From contig NC_081339.1 in NCBI RefSeq assembly GCF_022539665.2, forward strand, positions 930,001 through 994,000: 64,000 nucleotides of DNA, written 5' to 3'. Positions within the stretch are counted from its first letter, which is position 1. The number at the start of each line of letters is the position of its first letter. The notes below the pieces were generated by a model that did no database searches, was not told the origin of the DNA, and was given only the letters and a program-made list of their open reading frames with translations. The stretch is from Daphnia carinata (lineage: Eukaryota > Arthropoda > Branchiopoda > Diplostraca > Daphniidae). This document shows positions 20,469 to 31,202 of the stretch, in pieces. The translations under genes were made by a program, and so were the position numbers.

Positions 20469-22745
20469 TTGCAGGTTGAATCTGAAATATCTGATGACAC
20501 TGAGACAATATTGCCTGCGGAAAATGTAAATTGTCATCGACAAAGTACAATTCAAGAAGAACTCTGTAGTCTTCCTGTAGTACAAGAAAATTTATACCAA
20601 GCTTCTGATACAAAAGCTGCTTCTAGCATCCCACAACTGGAAAAGTCAAAAGACTCTATAGACGATGGAAGTTCTGTAGAAGTAGATAACATAACACAAG
20701 AAAACAGCATTGACATGCATCTATATTCAGAAAGTATAATCTTAAAATTGATTTCATTAGTGAATTGTTATGCTAATTTCCAAGCCACTGCTATGTCTAC
20801 TCTTTTACCTAAGACACCGTTTGTCTAAAGATTTGGAGATGATGCTGTAAGGCAACAGCATCATCTCCAAATCTTGATGTTGGCTACAAAGACAAGCATA
20901 AAGAATATAACGAGCCCGCATTACCTACTATCAAGATACAGCCATTTGAAGACAACAATTCAAAAAACATACAACTGTAGCCAGAAAAAATGTAATGCTG
21001 AACTTGTGGTAGACTAGAATTAAGTACTGATCGAAAAACAACCATGTGAACAAAAGCATTAAAAAATCGCTCAAGTGACTGCTATATACTTCAACTGGTG
21101 ATTACCGAACAGATTATTAATTACATTAAAACTTGCCATCATAAGCGACAAGAGCAAGCACGTCTTTCAGATGACCCTAACATTCGCAGCGATGTAAACT
21201 CAGGCGGAAATTATAGAAAACTACGAGAAACCGGTATTATCGATAAAAAAAACGATTACTTTGCAGATCAATGCTGATGGGGCTCAGTCGTTAAAATCTA
21301 GCAAGTTCGGAATATGGCCTTTGATGGGGATCATCAACGAAGCCAATTACAGGACACGTATATCTTGTATTGTTTTACTAGCCCTATGGTATAAAAATCA
21401 GAAGCCCCCAAGAGAAACTCTGCTCAAACAAGCCATTGAAGAACTGAATAAGCTTCAGACACACGGTGTAGATGTGAACGGAATTATCTACAGAGTGCGT
21501 GTTTTAATTATTTCGACTGACACTGTCGCTCGCTCACTTGTTCGCAATTCAACTCAGTTTAATGGCGAGTTTGGATGGGGTTTTTGCCTTCATCCTGGCG
21601 AAGGAGTGCGAAAAGTAAAATGCAATTTCCGGGTAAATCCGAGGCCTAATTCATACCCCACCTTTAAACCGAGGTTCATGGAACAACATAAAAAGGATCT
21701 AGAACTGGTTGGTATGTTGAAGAAGAAGCCAATCGATGGAATAGTCGGCCCTAATCCATTCGAAAAATTGTTTTGTTTTGACCACGTTGTGCCATACATT
21801 CCGGAGTATATGCATTCTTGTTACCTAGGTGTTTTCAAGATGTTCATTGTGCTTTGGACTGACAAGAAAAATATGGTGAAAAAATGGTATATAGGTCGCC
21901 GTTATTAATGCCCGCCTGTTTCAAGCCAAACCCCCATACGATATTTCCCGCACTATTGATTCACTTAGTGATTTAACCAATTGGAAAGCGTTTCTTTTTC
22001 CTATATACATATATACATATTTACATATACATATTTTTGTCCTATATACATATTCTTTGTACGGCATGTTCATGTTGTTACAAGAACGTGTCAATGTGGC
22101 CAACGTTTCCAAAGTAGAAGCTCTTTTCCACAAATTTGTTATTGACACAGAAACCCTTTATGCAATCGAACAAATTGGGGTCAATTTCCATTTTTTTTAC
22201 TCATTTACCAGATAGAGTAATGAAATGGGGATGTTTGTGGGCAACTTCGGCCTACATACCTGAATGGTTTAATGGGGTGTTGGGTAAAAACCTAACCCCC
22301 GGTTTCCATGTGTAAAGGGACACAGGCAATTACCGAATAAATGGCCACAATATATCTTATAAATTTGGCAGTCAGCGAGGAAACAATACGGCTGTTGAAA
22401 ACCGAAAATGTCCCATTGCCTGTCAAAAACCTTTTTAGAGATTTGCTAAATTTATCCCACGATGATTATGTTTGCCAACATGGCAAAGGCAAAATAACTA
22501 ATTCGGGTTCTGTCAAATTAATTTTATGGATCATTTAGTCGGAAATTGACAGTGAACGAGGAAGTAGCAATAAGAAACAAGTTACGATACCATCCGGAAT
22601 TAAATCATCTTCGAGAGGTAATAGATTTCAAAGGAATTTTCGATTTTTTACCTCGGTTTCAACTTAATTCAATGGGGTCCATTTTTACTACCACCGAGAT
22701 TGGAAAATCACCTAAAAGAGTCAATTACTGCACATTGCTTTAAAC
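20469..22745 (+). pseudogene. Decayed Tnp2/CACTA-like transposase
   Basis: Several plus-strand frames line up with Tnp2-like (EnSpm/CACTA) transposases of animals. The block 21261-21908 begins NADGAQSLKSSKFGIWPLMG, matching the DGxxxxKSSxxxxWPI motif, and ends VPYIPEYMHSCYLGVFKMFI, matching the DxMHxxxLGVxK motif. Near 22070-22150, LLQERVNVANVSKVEALFHKF corresponds to the helical region. Near 22215-22290, RVMKWGCLWATSAYIPEWFNG corresponds to the WGxLWAxSxFxxExxNG motif. Frames at 22341-22538 and 22546-22743 continue the C-terminal region. An acidic 119-codon frame (20469-20828) is probably the N-terminal part. Many frameshifts and stops make it non-functional. The foldback-like element ends at its left border. 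Confidence 0.65.
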
Positions 22746-23525
22746 GGAGATTTTATTACTATTGACATCACAGTTTATCTTGCATCGTTATCCATGACAT
22801 TCATCATTGCGAAAAAATATGGTTCAGAATCGAAGCATATATTTTTGCCTTCCCTTTTCAACGATATTCATTTCAATCCTATTTGTCGACAAACAACACG
22901 TCTTGTAGGGAAATCAAAACATCAGTACGCCTTTGATCCTTAAGAAATGAAAAAAAGTGTGTTTTGGTGATGAATAATGATTTAACAAACACATATCTAG
23001 TTAGTGCGATGGTAAATCATTTAGAGAGTGATTAATTCGAATTTTAAACTAAATTTTTTCATTTTCATGTCAATTATGACTAATACTTCTCTTTTGCCAA
23101 CATTATTAATCTACTTTTGCTTGAAATATGACCTAATGATGAAGTTATAAAATATTGTTTTACCGCTATTTATATGAATTTATAATATGGGCTTATTCAT
23201 TTTACTTGTAGGTTCGTTATATATTTGATGACGAAAGGTTAATGTAAATCTATTTCATGAAAACAAAAAATGTAAACAAGAAAATAGCATGCCTATAAAT
23301 TGATGGTAATATTATGTTGTCTGCATACGTTCAAAGAAAAACTGTTTGATTAGCCATAAAAAACGACTAAAAGTAATAATTTTATGCGTAAATAATGGTA
23401 ATCATTTGTACGTTGTTAATATACGTGTCACGAAGAACCAATCCATTAGCTCAATTTAAAAGCTCATGAATTTCAAACGCACAGTATTAGGACATTTTGC
23501 ATGCTCACTGTATCACCCTATATTA
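22746..23525. other. AT-rich non-coding stretch
   Basis: No ORF with recognisable features was found. The stretch is very AT-rich, lying between the Tnp2 remnant and the 70-bp satellite. Confidence 0.5.
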
Positions 23526-23530
23526 ACATT

Positions 23531-23905
23531 GAATACACCTATATGTGATGCTGTTTGAATGTAGATATTAAAACTTACTGTCTCACACTATATTCACATT
23601 AAATACACGTATATTTGATACTGTTTGAATATACATAATAAAACTGATTCTATAACACTATATTCACATTGAATACACGTATATTTGATGCTGTTTGAAT
23701 GTCTATCATGAAACTGATTCTATAACACAATATATTCATATTGAATACACGTATATCTAATGCTGTTTGAATGTACATATTGAAACTCACTGTAAAACAC
23801 TATATTCACATTGAATACATGTATATTTGATGCTGTTTGAATGTAGATAATGAAACTGATTCTATAACACTATATTCACATTGAATACACGTATATTTTG
23901 TTAAA
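23531..23905. repeat. 70-bp tandem repeat (satellite), block 1
   Basis: The word GAATACAC (or a one-base variant) recurs at 23531, 23601, 23671, 23743, 23813 and 23883, giving a 70-72 base unit. Each unit includes TATTTGATGCTGTTTGAATG and ACACTATATTCACATT. Units are well conserved, so the array is fairly young. Confidence 0.9.
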
Positions 23906-24248
23906 TATACAAGGATATATGTACGGGGCTTCTGTATTGGTATACAGGTTTCTGAACATTCAGCTAGTTCATGTTCACAACATTTTTATATAGCATGGAG
24001 AATAAGTTGTACTTACCACACATATAAGCGGTGAAAGAAAAGGAGTTGAATATCGACTTTGTTACCAAAGAGATTTATTCTAGGCCACTGGCAGGAAAAA
24101 CGTGACTATGAGGTAGCAGACGATATCTGGATAGAGCAAGGTGAAGGCTAAACACTATCCAAGAAAAAGCTGTAAATAGAATGGAACTTTTCTTCTTGAA
24201 TCAGCGCCATTTGGTGGACGTTCACAAGGACATGGCTGACAATTCTTC
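23906..24248. other. Unique spacer interrupting the 70-bp array
   Basis: About 340 bases unlike the satellite separate the two blocks. I recognise no gene or TIR. It could be a small insertion or the original flank between two expanded blocks. Confidence 0.5.
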
Positions 24249-24415
24249 ACATATTTGATGCTGTTTGAATGTAGATATTGAAACTCACTGTATCACAACT
24301 ATATTCACATTGAATACACGCATATTTAATTCTGTTTGAATGTAGATATAGATACTCACTGTATCACACTATATTCACATTGAATACACGTTTATTTGAT
24401 GCTGTTTGATGCTGT
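24249..24415. repeat. 70-bp tandem repeat (satellite), block 2, fused to the BEL element
   Basis: GAATACAC recurs at 24312 and 24382 (70 bases). The array ends in a short partial duplication (TTTGATGCTGTTTGATGCTG) and passes directly into the truncated BEL integrase reading frame. The frame reads through into the satellite for the last ~16 codons. Confidence 0.85.
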
Positions 24416-25560
24416 TCGTTCGTTTGGAGGTTTTTTTTTTCCTCCGTTTGTTCCATGACTGGAGGCTCTGCTGGAGTCTCCATACTTGGATCATCCGGCT
24501 GTTGGGGATCCACGGAGGTCGTTAGCTCCACTTGCTTGCGTTTCTTACGTGATATTGGGTGTTTGTAATACAATGGCCCTGCGAAATCCACACCCGTGAT
24601 TTCGAAGGCTTTCGCTTGTTTCAAGCGATTTAGTGGTAGAGGTGCAGCTACTTCTGTAAATGGCGGTGAAGATAGCCTTTGGCACTTGACGCAGGCATGC
24701 CAAACTGACTTAGTCTGCTGACGCCCTTTGACAATCCAGAATCGTTCCCTTAGATCGGAGAGAGTTGTTTTCACTCCGGTGTGTTTAAGTGAGATATGCC
24801 TGTCCGCGATGAGCAATTTAACAACTGGATGGTGAGCGGGCAGCAGGATTGCAGGTTCAATTTCCCTGTCTCTGAGTGCCAACTCAACCCTTCCAGTCAC
24901 TGTGATTACCTTGTCTCTTTCATCCCAGACGGGTCGGAGTTTGGCAATTTTCTCCTTGTGGTGTGGTTGCCTATCCTCTTGTAGGTCTTGGAACGTTTTT
25001 GGAAATTCTTCTTTTTGGAGCTGCCTGTACATAAGTAGCTCCGCCTTCGTCAGTTCCTCTACTGTTAGATGGTCTACCAGTATTTCCTTTTCGTCTCCTA
25101 TGTTGATTGGAGTTTTTATCTGCGTTCTGTTGATGGAGCGATCCTTGGAGATGAACCTTAGCATCCAGGCGGTTCGATGAAGTAAGCGGTTCCAAGATGG
25201 AATTCGATCCAGCTGCCATTTCATTGAGGTAGCTGGTTCCACGGTAGCCACCGACATGATGACGGTTTTTGCTTTGGCTTCCGCTTCGATCTTTTTGTAG
25301 ATGCTCGTCCCTCCTGCATCGGGTGTTGCATCCGGCCATTCTTTTTCGTCCTTAAGCCATGGTGGACCATTCCACCATAGCCCTGAGTGTACCAGCGTTG
25401 CCGCTGGCGCTCCCCACGAGGCGAGATCTGCAGGATTTTGTATGACCGGGCAGTGCCGCCACCAACTTACTCCAGACAGCTTCCTGATAGCTTCCACTTG
25501 GTTCCTAACAAATGGTTTCCATCTGTTAGGATCTCCTCTGATCCACCCAAGTGCTACCAA
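24364..25560 (-). pseudogene. BEL/Pao RNase H end and integrase, truncated and fused to satellite
   Basis: This is a 398-codon frame. The first ~90 residues (SWWRHCPVIQNPADLASWGA) are the end of the RNase H region, where NPADLASWG is the BEL version of NxADxLSR. Residues ~235-315 are the integrase zinc-binding domain: LLIADRHISLKHTGVKTTL, RFWIVKGR, CVKCQRL. The core begins ITGVDFAGPLYY, with the first catalytic aspartate of D-D-E. The second D and the E are absent: after about residue 350 the sequence is a Q/E/P-rich tail, and the last ~16 codons come from the 70-bp repeat. Long and open, but unable to integrate. Confidence 0.8.
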
Positions 25561-25744
25561 AGAGTCTGCCCAAAATATGGTTCGCCAAGACTCTATGTGG
25601 AGAAAATTTTTCAGTTTTTCTCCTAGCCGTGCGGCTAATAGCGAGCTTAATAGCTCCAGTCGGGTTAGGGTGAATTTTTCTTTGGGAGAGTTGCCACTTT
25701 TGTTTTACTGGAGAGAAAGTGAATGCTGGTTCCTTGTTTTTGGC

Positions 25745-26500
25745 TTAGAGCCTTGCGTAAGCAACGGCTCCGTACGCTGCCTCAGACGCATCACCGAAGA
25801 CGTGAATTTCTGCTGATTGTATTACTCTTTTTGAGTGGCCTATCCAGCGGGGAATTTTCAATTTGGTAAACTCGTTCAACCCAGTCATGGCAACTATCCA
25901 TGTTTGTCTTATATCCGGCGGCGCTTCGACGTCCCAGTCAACTTCTGCTTCCCAAAGTTTCTGGTAGATGATTTTTAGCAAAAGTATGGTGGGTGCCAAG
26001 AACCCAATGGGGTCGAACACTCTTGCAGATATCCGTAGGATATTTCTTTTGGTGACTAGGTCCCCCAATTCTGTAGCGGCTTCAATAATAGGGTAGAATT
26101 GGAACGTATCTGATTCGGTGTCCTACCAAATGCCTAGGACCTTTGGTTGGCCTTCTTCCAGTTTCTGAGTGAAGATTTTTACAATAGGGCTGATAAGCCC
26201 CTTTTCACTGAGAAATTTGCGAAGTGTCTTGTCGTTTGTCACCCAGCTTCGTATGTTGAGTTTAGCCTCCTGGAAGATGGCCTTTGTTTCCTGAATCCTG
26301 TTTTTGGCTGTGGGGATGCTGTCGGCGCCACCAAGTAATCATCGACGTATATGGTTGTGATCTGGCTCCAATCGCCAGCTGTGATGCTGTGGCAGCATGT
26401 AGTTGTTTCGCTGGACTTGGCGGTGTTGACTGCTGTGGCGTCTTCATGGTTTTCGATTTCCATCGGCTGTACGTTTCCGCTGCGCCAACTTGATCCCTGA
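25745..26500 (-). pseudogene. BEL/Pao reverse transcriptase and RNase H start
   Basis: The frame at 26463-26239 contains ITTIYVDDYLVAPT, the RT catalytic YxDD box, preceded by an unusual insert (ENHEDATAVNTAKSSETTTCCHS) where RT palm sequence is expected. The frame at 26068-25745 reads LRISARVFDPIGFLAPTILL, then HVFGDASEAAYGAVAY, the first RNase H aspartate. These are signature BEL/Pao strings. The frames differ and a stop separates them. Confidence 0.75.
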
Positions 26501-26791
26501 TCAAATCAAGTAGGAATGCGATGTCTGTGATGTCATTCTCTTCAGAGCTCGACCATTCTTTCTACAATTCTGCAGGAAGCAATTTCATTAATTTTGTGCC
26601 AAGGAGTCCTCCAAACGATTCTTTTTAAACCCCGAGGGTTTCCAAGGCATTAATATGCGACTGGACTGTGAGCTGCAGTTTTCTCAGCGCCGATACGTCT
26701 GCCATTGTCTTAACAGGTGCTAGATTGTCAAACTTACACAAAGGAGTTTGAATAAGAGCCTTTGGTTTAGCGTAGACTCTTTTTAGCTCTG

Positions 26792-27574
26792 CTATGGCAA
26801 CGTTGTAGTTTGCTGCGTGAGTTCCAGATTTTCAACGCACAAGTACGCTTTCCCTTTCAAAGATTCTTTAAAGTAGTCGAATTTTTGAACACCCGACATT
26901 GTAGACGAGTGAATGGAGGCATTAAAGCTCTTCCAGAATGATGTCCACTCAAGAATATCTCCTTTAAAGTGTTTGATTTGTCTTTGGGGAAGACGTGTCG
27001 TTTGTTGAACTGGAGCTGCTGCTGCTGCTACTTGAACTGATGCCTGGTTTTGCGCCATAAGTAGTTGTACTTGTAAGGCGTAGGCTTGCTGTTGTCGGAG
27101 GCTTTGATTTGCGAAGAGTTGCTGCTGTTGAGTAAGCAGGTCTTGAACCATTCGGTTTCTGTCCTCGTCTATCTGGCGCTGTTCTTTCCTTTGCATTTCT
27201 TGAAATTCCAAGTCTTGTTGTCTTTTATACTCGTCTCGTTTGTTTTTAAAGAAGGCGAGTATACTGCTCATTTCTCCTTCTACTTCTGCTACTGTGGAGT
27301 AATCTTGCTCGATTTGCTCCTTGGTAGCGTTCGTAGTTTGCAAGGCCCAGCGTACTTGGTCGCTTGCTTTAATAAATTTTTGATAACGTTGCTTAAGGAG
27401 TACTGTATCCGTTGCAATGTCGTTATCTAGTTCCGCCGTCATCGTAAAATCCTTGTATCCCTTAATCTTCTCCATTGTCCTCGTGAGGTGGCCTTTCAGG
27501 CCGCTCGTGTTGCTGCAACCGATCGTGACATTTTTGTTTTTTTGCTGAAATTGGAAAGTTAGTATTCTTTGCAA
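26792..27574 (-). pseudogene. BEL/Pao gag
   Basis: This is a 260-codon frame. Residues ~20-75 (KGHLTRTMEKIKGYKDF, LKQRYQKFIKASDQVRWAL) are the helical N-terminal part. Residues ~105-180 are a glutamine-rich coiled coil (YKRQQDLEFQEMQRKEQ). The C-terminal part reads IKHFKGDILEWTSFWKSFNASIH and VQKFDYFKESLKGKAYLCV, the conserved BEL/Pao gag motif FxGxxxxWxxFWxxFxxxVH...KFxYLKxxLxGxA. The probable original start, an ATG near 27534 (MSRSVAAT), is in another frame, so a frameshift lies near the N-terminus. Zinc knuckles and protease are missing. Confidence 0.8.
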
Positions 27575-28530
27575 TACTCAGCGGGGGATCACTTCTGGAT
27601 TTCCCTTGAAGAAGTGGAAAAAAAAGGAAAAAAGAAAAACTTGAGAAAGTTTTACTTTGGGTGCTTCCACTAAATTGTCGGTGAATGGAAAGGGAGCAGC
27701 GCTGACGCCGTGCTCCAATCAGTAGCCGTATTTTTTTAACTCAACTGGTTGAGCTTTCTCCTCCTTGCTATATCAGAACAATTTTTGAAAGTGGAAGCTT
27801 AAATTGTTTGCTCTTAGTTAGCTTTCGGTAACTTTCGAGCGAAAAAAACCGACCTTGTTGTCAGTAATAATAAACTCCACCCGTTCGTTGTCTTGTGTCG
27901 ATCATCCTCCCCCCCCCCTTCGCCACCGCCTTCTTCCTTAAGACTTTCAATTTTAAAGGAAGAAAAAAGAAGAAAAAGGCATAACAAATTCGACGAGATC
28001 TTTAACCTCACAGACACAAACTACAACACTAAGTAGACGCACAGTTCCAACTGCCTTAATGAACTTTCTACGCCTTTTCTGTCTCCCCTACAAGAAATTT
28101 ATTTTTGTGAAACCCCTTAATTTACCCACGGAGAAAGTCTTTCATTTTCTCTCCCTCCGAACGCTGAGTCGAATCAAAGTCTAATAAATTTCTGTACATA
28201 CGTCATAAATCGTGCACTAAGAATCTATGAAAGACTCAAAAATCTCTCTCTGACTCTCCTTCTTTAAAAAGAAAATTCTTCCCAACTTCGTCTCCATGAA
28301 CGTTTACATCTCTCGATTTCTCATCTTCACCTTTAAAAAAAAAGAAAAGCTCTCAGTCGTCTTTTTCTCACTCTCTCTCTCTTTATTTATTCGTCCCCAC
28401 TTCTAGCAGAGCCTTTTTTCTTCCCCCCAAAAAACTGTCCACGGATTGTATATGATTTCAAAGACGTCATATCTCATGGTAGACTATTATCTCCCCCCTC
28501 TAATAGAAGAAGAAGAAGGTTGTTGTTACA
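27575..28530 (-). other. Probable BEL leader / 5' LTR region
   Basis: This pyrimidine-rich (plus strand) stretch lies upstream of gag and has no ORF of interest. Long CTCTCT and poly-C tracts lie at 27908-27918 and 28360-28385. The position suits a leader and LTR, but TG/CA ends and a primer site were not located. Confidence 0.35.
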
Positions 28531-29637
28531 TTGTCTATTAAGGGATGGCCACATACCAGCGTCTTGTGTTCCAGTCTGTTTGGCACCAACCAGTGAAGGC
28601 CCAATCGAAATCTTTTCATTCAATAGAGACAATAGCTAAGAGACCCGGTTCTACCCCGTTGGACGATCGGGGTGGTTTTTTTGTGTTTCATCAGTTTATG
28701 CCACCAGTGTTTGCCTGCCAAAAGCCGACGAATTTTGATTGATAGCCGCTCGAACGACAACAATCTGCGTCCATTTTTTAAAATGGAAGAAGCGAATAAA
28801 GAAGGAATCAATCGCATACACATCGAAGGGAATAACATTAAATTCTCCTTTTAAAGAGCGGCTCCCCTTCGAATAGTAGGCGGCCACCCTCAAACTTTTA
28901 TGTCGCACTGATCAATTTTCCAGTTGCACGTTAAACGACGGTTTCACTGCGACAGATGTTACTTTTTTTTCTGGGCTTCTTTGATGTGAATCATGTCGTG
29001 TAGCCAGTACAATATAAAAAAAGTGCCGTTATTCCACCGCACGCGCGTACACTCGCATTCAAATAATCCGAAAAACATCTTTAAAAAACGAACCACAACG
29101 TGGATTTACTCGTAGGTTTTATCTCATTTTAAAGTTGATTCAAAATTGCATATTTTTGATCGCTTACGTAAAGCGCGTGACAGCAAATTAAAGTTCGTTT
29201 TTTTGTATTCATTTCACTGACGCGTCCATTCATGGGGCGGGGACCCAGTTTCAGTTGCTGTCTAAGATTCTCGTCTTACGTCTGTTTGTCCGTGTGTCGA
29301 CCTTCGAGGTATTTAATGGGTCGCCATCTCGTCTCGAAAGGTCGTAAGACACGGAAGGGAGAGAGATGCGTAAAAGAAAAAAAACATAAGTGAAAGAAGG
29401 TCGACGTTATAAGTCTTTTTTCCGCTTCCATTACGTTTCTATACAACGGCCTGAAAGCGCAGACGTGTGTTCATACATATCGCCGTCTGAGTGAATTATG
29501 TTTGTTTTTTCCAAAGTTAAAGGATTTTATCTTTTTGAAAAAAAAAAATTGGAGGAAGACCGTGTAAATTTAGGTTGACACTAGACGGCGCTGTGCAACT
29601 GGATGTGTGGGGGGGGGGGTAGGGATTTTTCTTTGTG
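28531..29637. other. Non-coding stretch, no gene recognised
   Basis: Short ORFs on both strands have no motifs. A run of 11 G lies near 29609. Confidence 0.45.
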
Positions 29638-30880
29638 ATGTTCCCCTTAGCATTTCCTTCGTTGCGCATGAAATCAGTGTTTAAGTTTTATTGGCATTAT
29701 AACATTAGCCGCTACTATGGAAGGCATTGACGATACGTGTTTCTTTGATAAACAGCCTTGGTTGATGCTGATGGCTGGAAGCAAGCAATAGCCTATCTCG
29801 AGAACTTGCGGGTTCTTGGCTATAAGCTATAATTTGCCAAACGCTAGGAGGAACTTGCGTTGGGAGCTACTCTAAAAGGTTATATACTAAATTATTCGCA
29901 TTTTTGGTTTTCTTTGCTGGCATTGTCACTCCACTTCAGTTATACGGAGACTGCAGGCAGTGTGAGATATATTCAAAGTTGAGCTACGTCATTGGCTTTT
30001 TTAATTCGTGCATCTAAATCTCATTTGAAACGTTAGTGAGAAACTGTGATAGTCGTTCATAGCGAGTGTCAGTTTCCGTCTCAGTAATTACTATTGAATA
30101 TTGGTGCCCAAGTTTCAGTTGGCCAGAGTGAGAATCGTGAACAGGAAATTTAAACAAGGTGTCATGGGAAGTGTGTTGTTGCTCCCACTGGCATTTTTAC
30201 TCACGCTCAGTGTGATTTTCTTTTGTGCCAAATTCTCAACGATGTGGCTCGATGGTGAAGACGACCCAAACACCATGCTTGCTGTGAATCAAGCAAATCT
30301 GCAAATATTCTAGTACCATAAACTCTTTATCATACTATCGACTGTGTTTTATTGGAGAAAATTTTTTCCGTCGGGACATCGATGAATTGAGAAGTGTCTT
30401 TTCAGACTTACCTTTATAGGGGGCTTCATTACCGATCTAATTTCATGTGCCTCTTCGTCGCTTTGGCTTTTTCTCTTTGTCTTCCAACGAAATCAGAAAA
30501 TGTTTTTCTGAGTGCATTATCTTATCTTATTCTTTAATTAACTTAATTTTTTCTTGATGGCATAATCCACAATGGGTTAAAGTCGATCGTTTTTAGATGA
30601 CACATTGCCGCCTTGCAATAAGGTATTTTTCGAAATGAAAAACTACCTCAATCCACCCTGCCGTGCAAAACCGCTTGAAATAGAAGACACCGTCAGATGC
30701 CTCGATAGACTTTTGTATCGAACGCTAGGCAAAGAAATATTGAGGAACAATCTATGCCATATCATGTGTACTTTATTTTCGTTGGTGACTCCACAATACG
30801 TCAACATTTCTTCAACTGCCTTAAGGTAAATTTTGTTAAATGTGGCAATTATTTGTACTGTTGTATCGTACGTATCGTCT
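29638..30880 (+). pseudogene. CASD1-like gene segment, copy A (broken)
   Basis: This segment matches copy B at 43205-44520 almost base for base, including about 450 bp of upstream sequence and the intron. The membrane-anchor exon (~30137-30312) has GTG where copy B has its ATG. The second exon (~30597-30829) has one T fewer in the CTTTTGTA run near 30711, shifting frame so that the esterase motif VGDSTIRQ (plus strand ~30781-30804) is reached only in another frame. Sequence similarity ends just after the donor GTAAAT of exon 2, so exons 3 and 4 are absent. It is a partial, disabled duplicate; introns retained mean DNA duplication and not a retrocopy. Confidence 0.7.
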
Positions 30881-30884
30881 AGCA

Positions 30885-31202
30885 AGCCCCTTCTTACTTC
30901 CTTTTTCGAATAGACTAGAATTTTATACCTGTAGCCTTTTTACTTAAAGCCTTCATTTACTAACCTAGTTTTAAAAACTCCCTTAAAAATATAATAAATA
31001 ACGAAGACATGTCCCGGCACGTCGGCTAAAAATAGATTTCTTTTGGTTGGTCTGAGATTGCCCGAAATGGCCTAAAACCGTCAAACCGATTTTTAACTAT
31101 CGTCCAAATTCGTTCGATACCGCCCGAATTTGCCCGCCTATTCCTCTCCATTGCGCCCAAAATCGCCCGATACCACCCGATATTGCCGCCTATCCTTTAA
31201 CA
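30885..31202. other. Spacer with degenerate CGCCCGATA motifs
   Basis: No ORF of note. From 31060 to 31195 the words TTGCCCGAA, CGCCCGAAT, TGCCCGCCTAT, CGCCCGATACC and ACCCGATATTGCC recur, suggesting an old short tandem repeat. Confidence 0.4.

Larger units (their letters stand above)
15714..20471. mobile_element. 4.7-kb DNA transposon with long tandem-repeat inverted ends (foldback-like)
   Basis: The element spans 15722-20463, flanked by a perfect 8-base duplication AGATATTG (15714-15721 and 20464-20471). The two ends are inverted copies of each other for about 550-600 bases: AAGTACCTAGAGGTTTCGACAG near the left tip recurs reversed near the right tip. Each arm consists largely of imperfect ~31-bp units (GAAGGGGTAGGTGTGTCGG-type core), about a dozen on the right (19900-20270). 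Tips are GGCATGAGGACAG and GGGGATAGAGACAG. Long TIRs built from tandem repeats with a 7-8 bp TSD recall Foldback/Galileo (P superfamily) or Mutator-like elements. The superfamily cannot be settled without a transposase, and none was recognised inside. The interior carries a RING-finger ORF (17179-17412, minus). Confidence 0.8.
24364..27574 (-). mobile_element. Truncated BEL/Pao LTR retrotransposon
   Basis: On the minus strand, the order is gag (27574-26792), RT with YVDDYLV (about 26345), the RT-RNase H region (26068-25745), RNase H end and integrase N-terminal half (25560-24364). Sequence style (ARVFDPIGFLAP, HVFGDASEAAYGAVAY, WHACVKCQRL) is BEL/Pao. Only ~330 bases separate gag from the RT core, far less than normal, so protease and the RT fingers are deleted. 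The integrase stops after its first catalytic aspartate and runs into the 70-bp satellite. The 5' LTR probably lies between 27575 and about 28530 but its ends were not defined. Confidence 0.8.

Noticed and set aside
23531-24415. 70-bp array as a CRISPR array
   Set aside because: Units are contiguous and similar along their whole length without unique spacers, and the context is eukaryotic. It is a tandem satellite.
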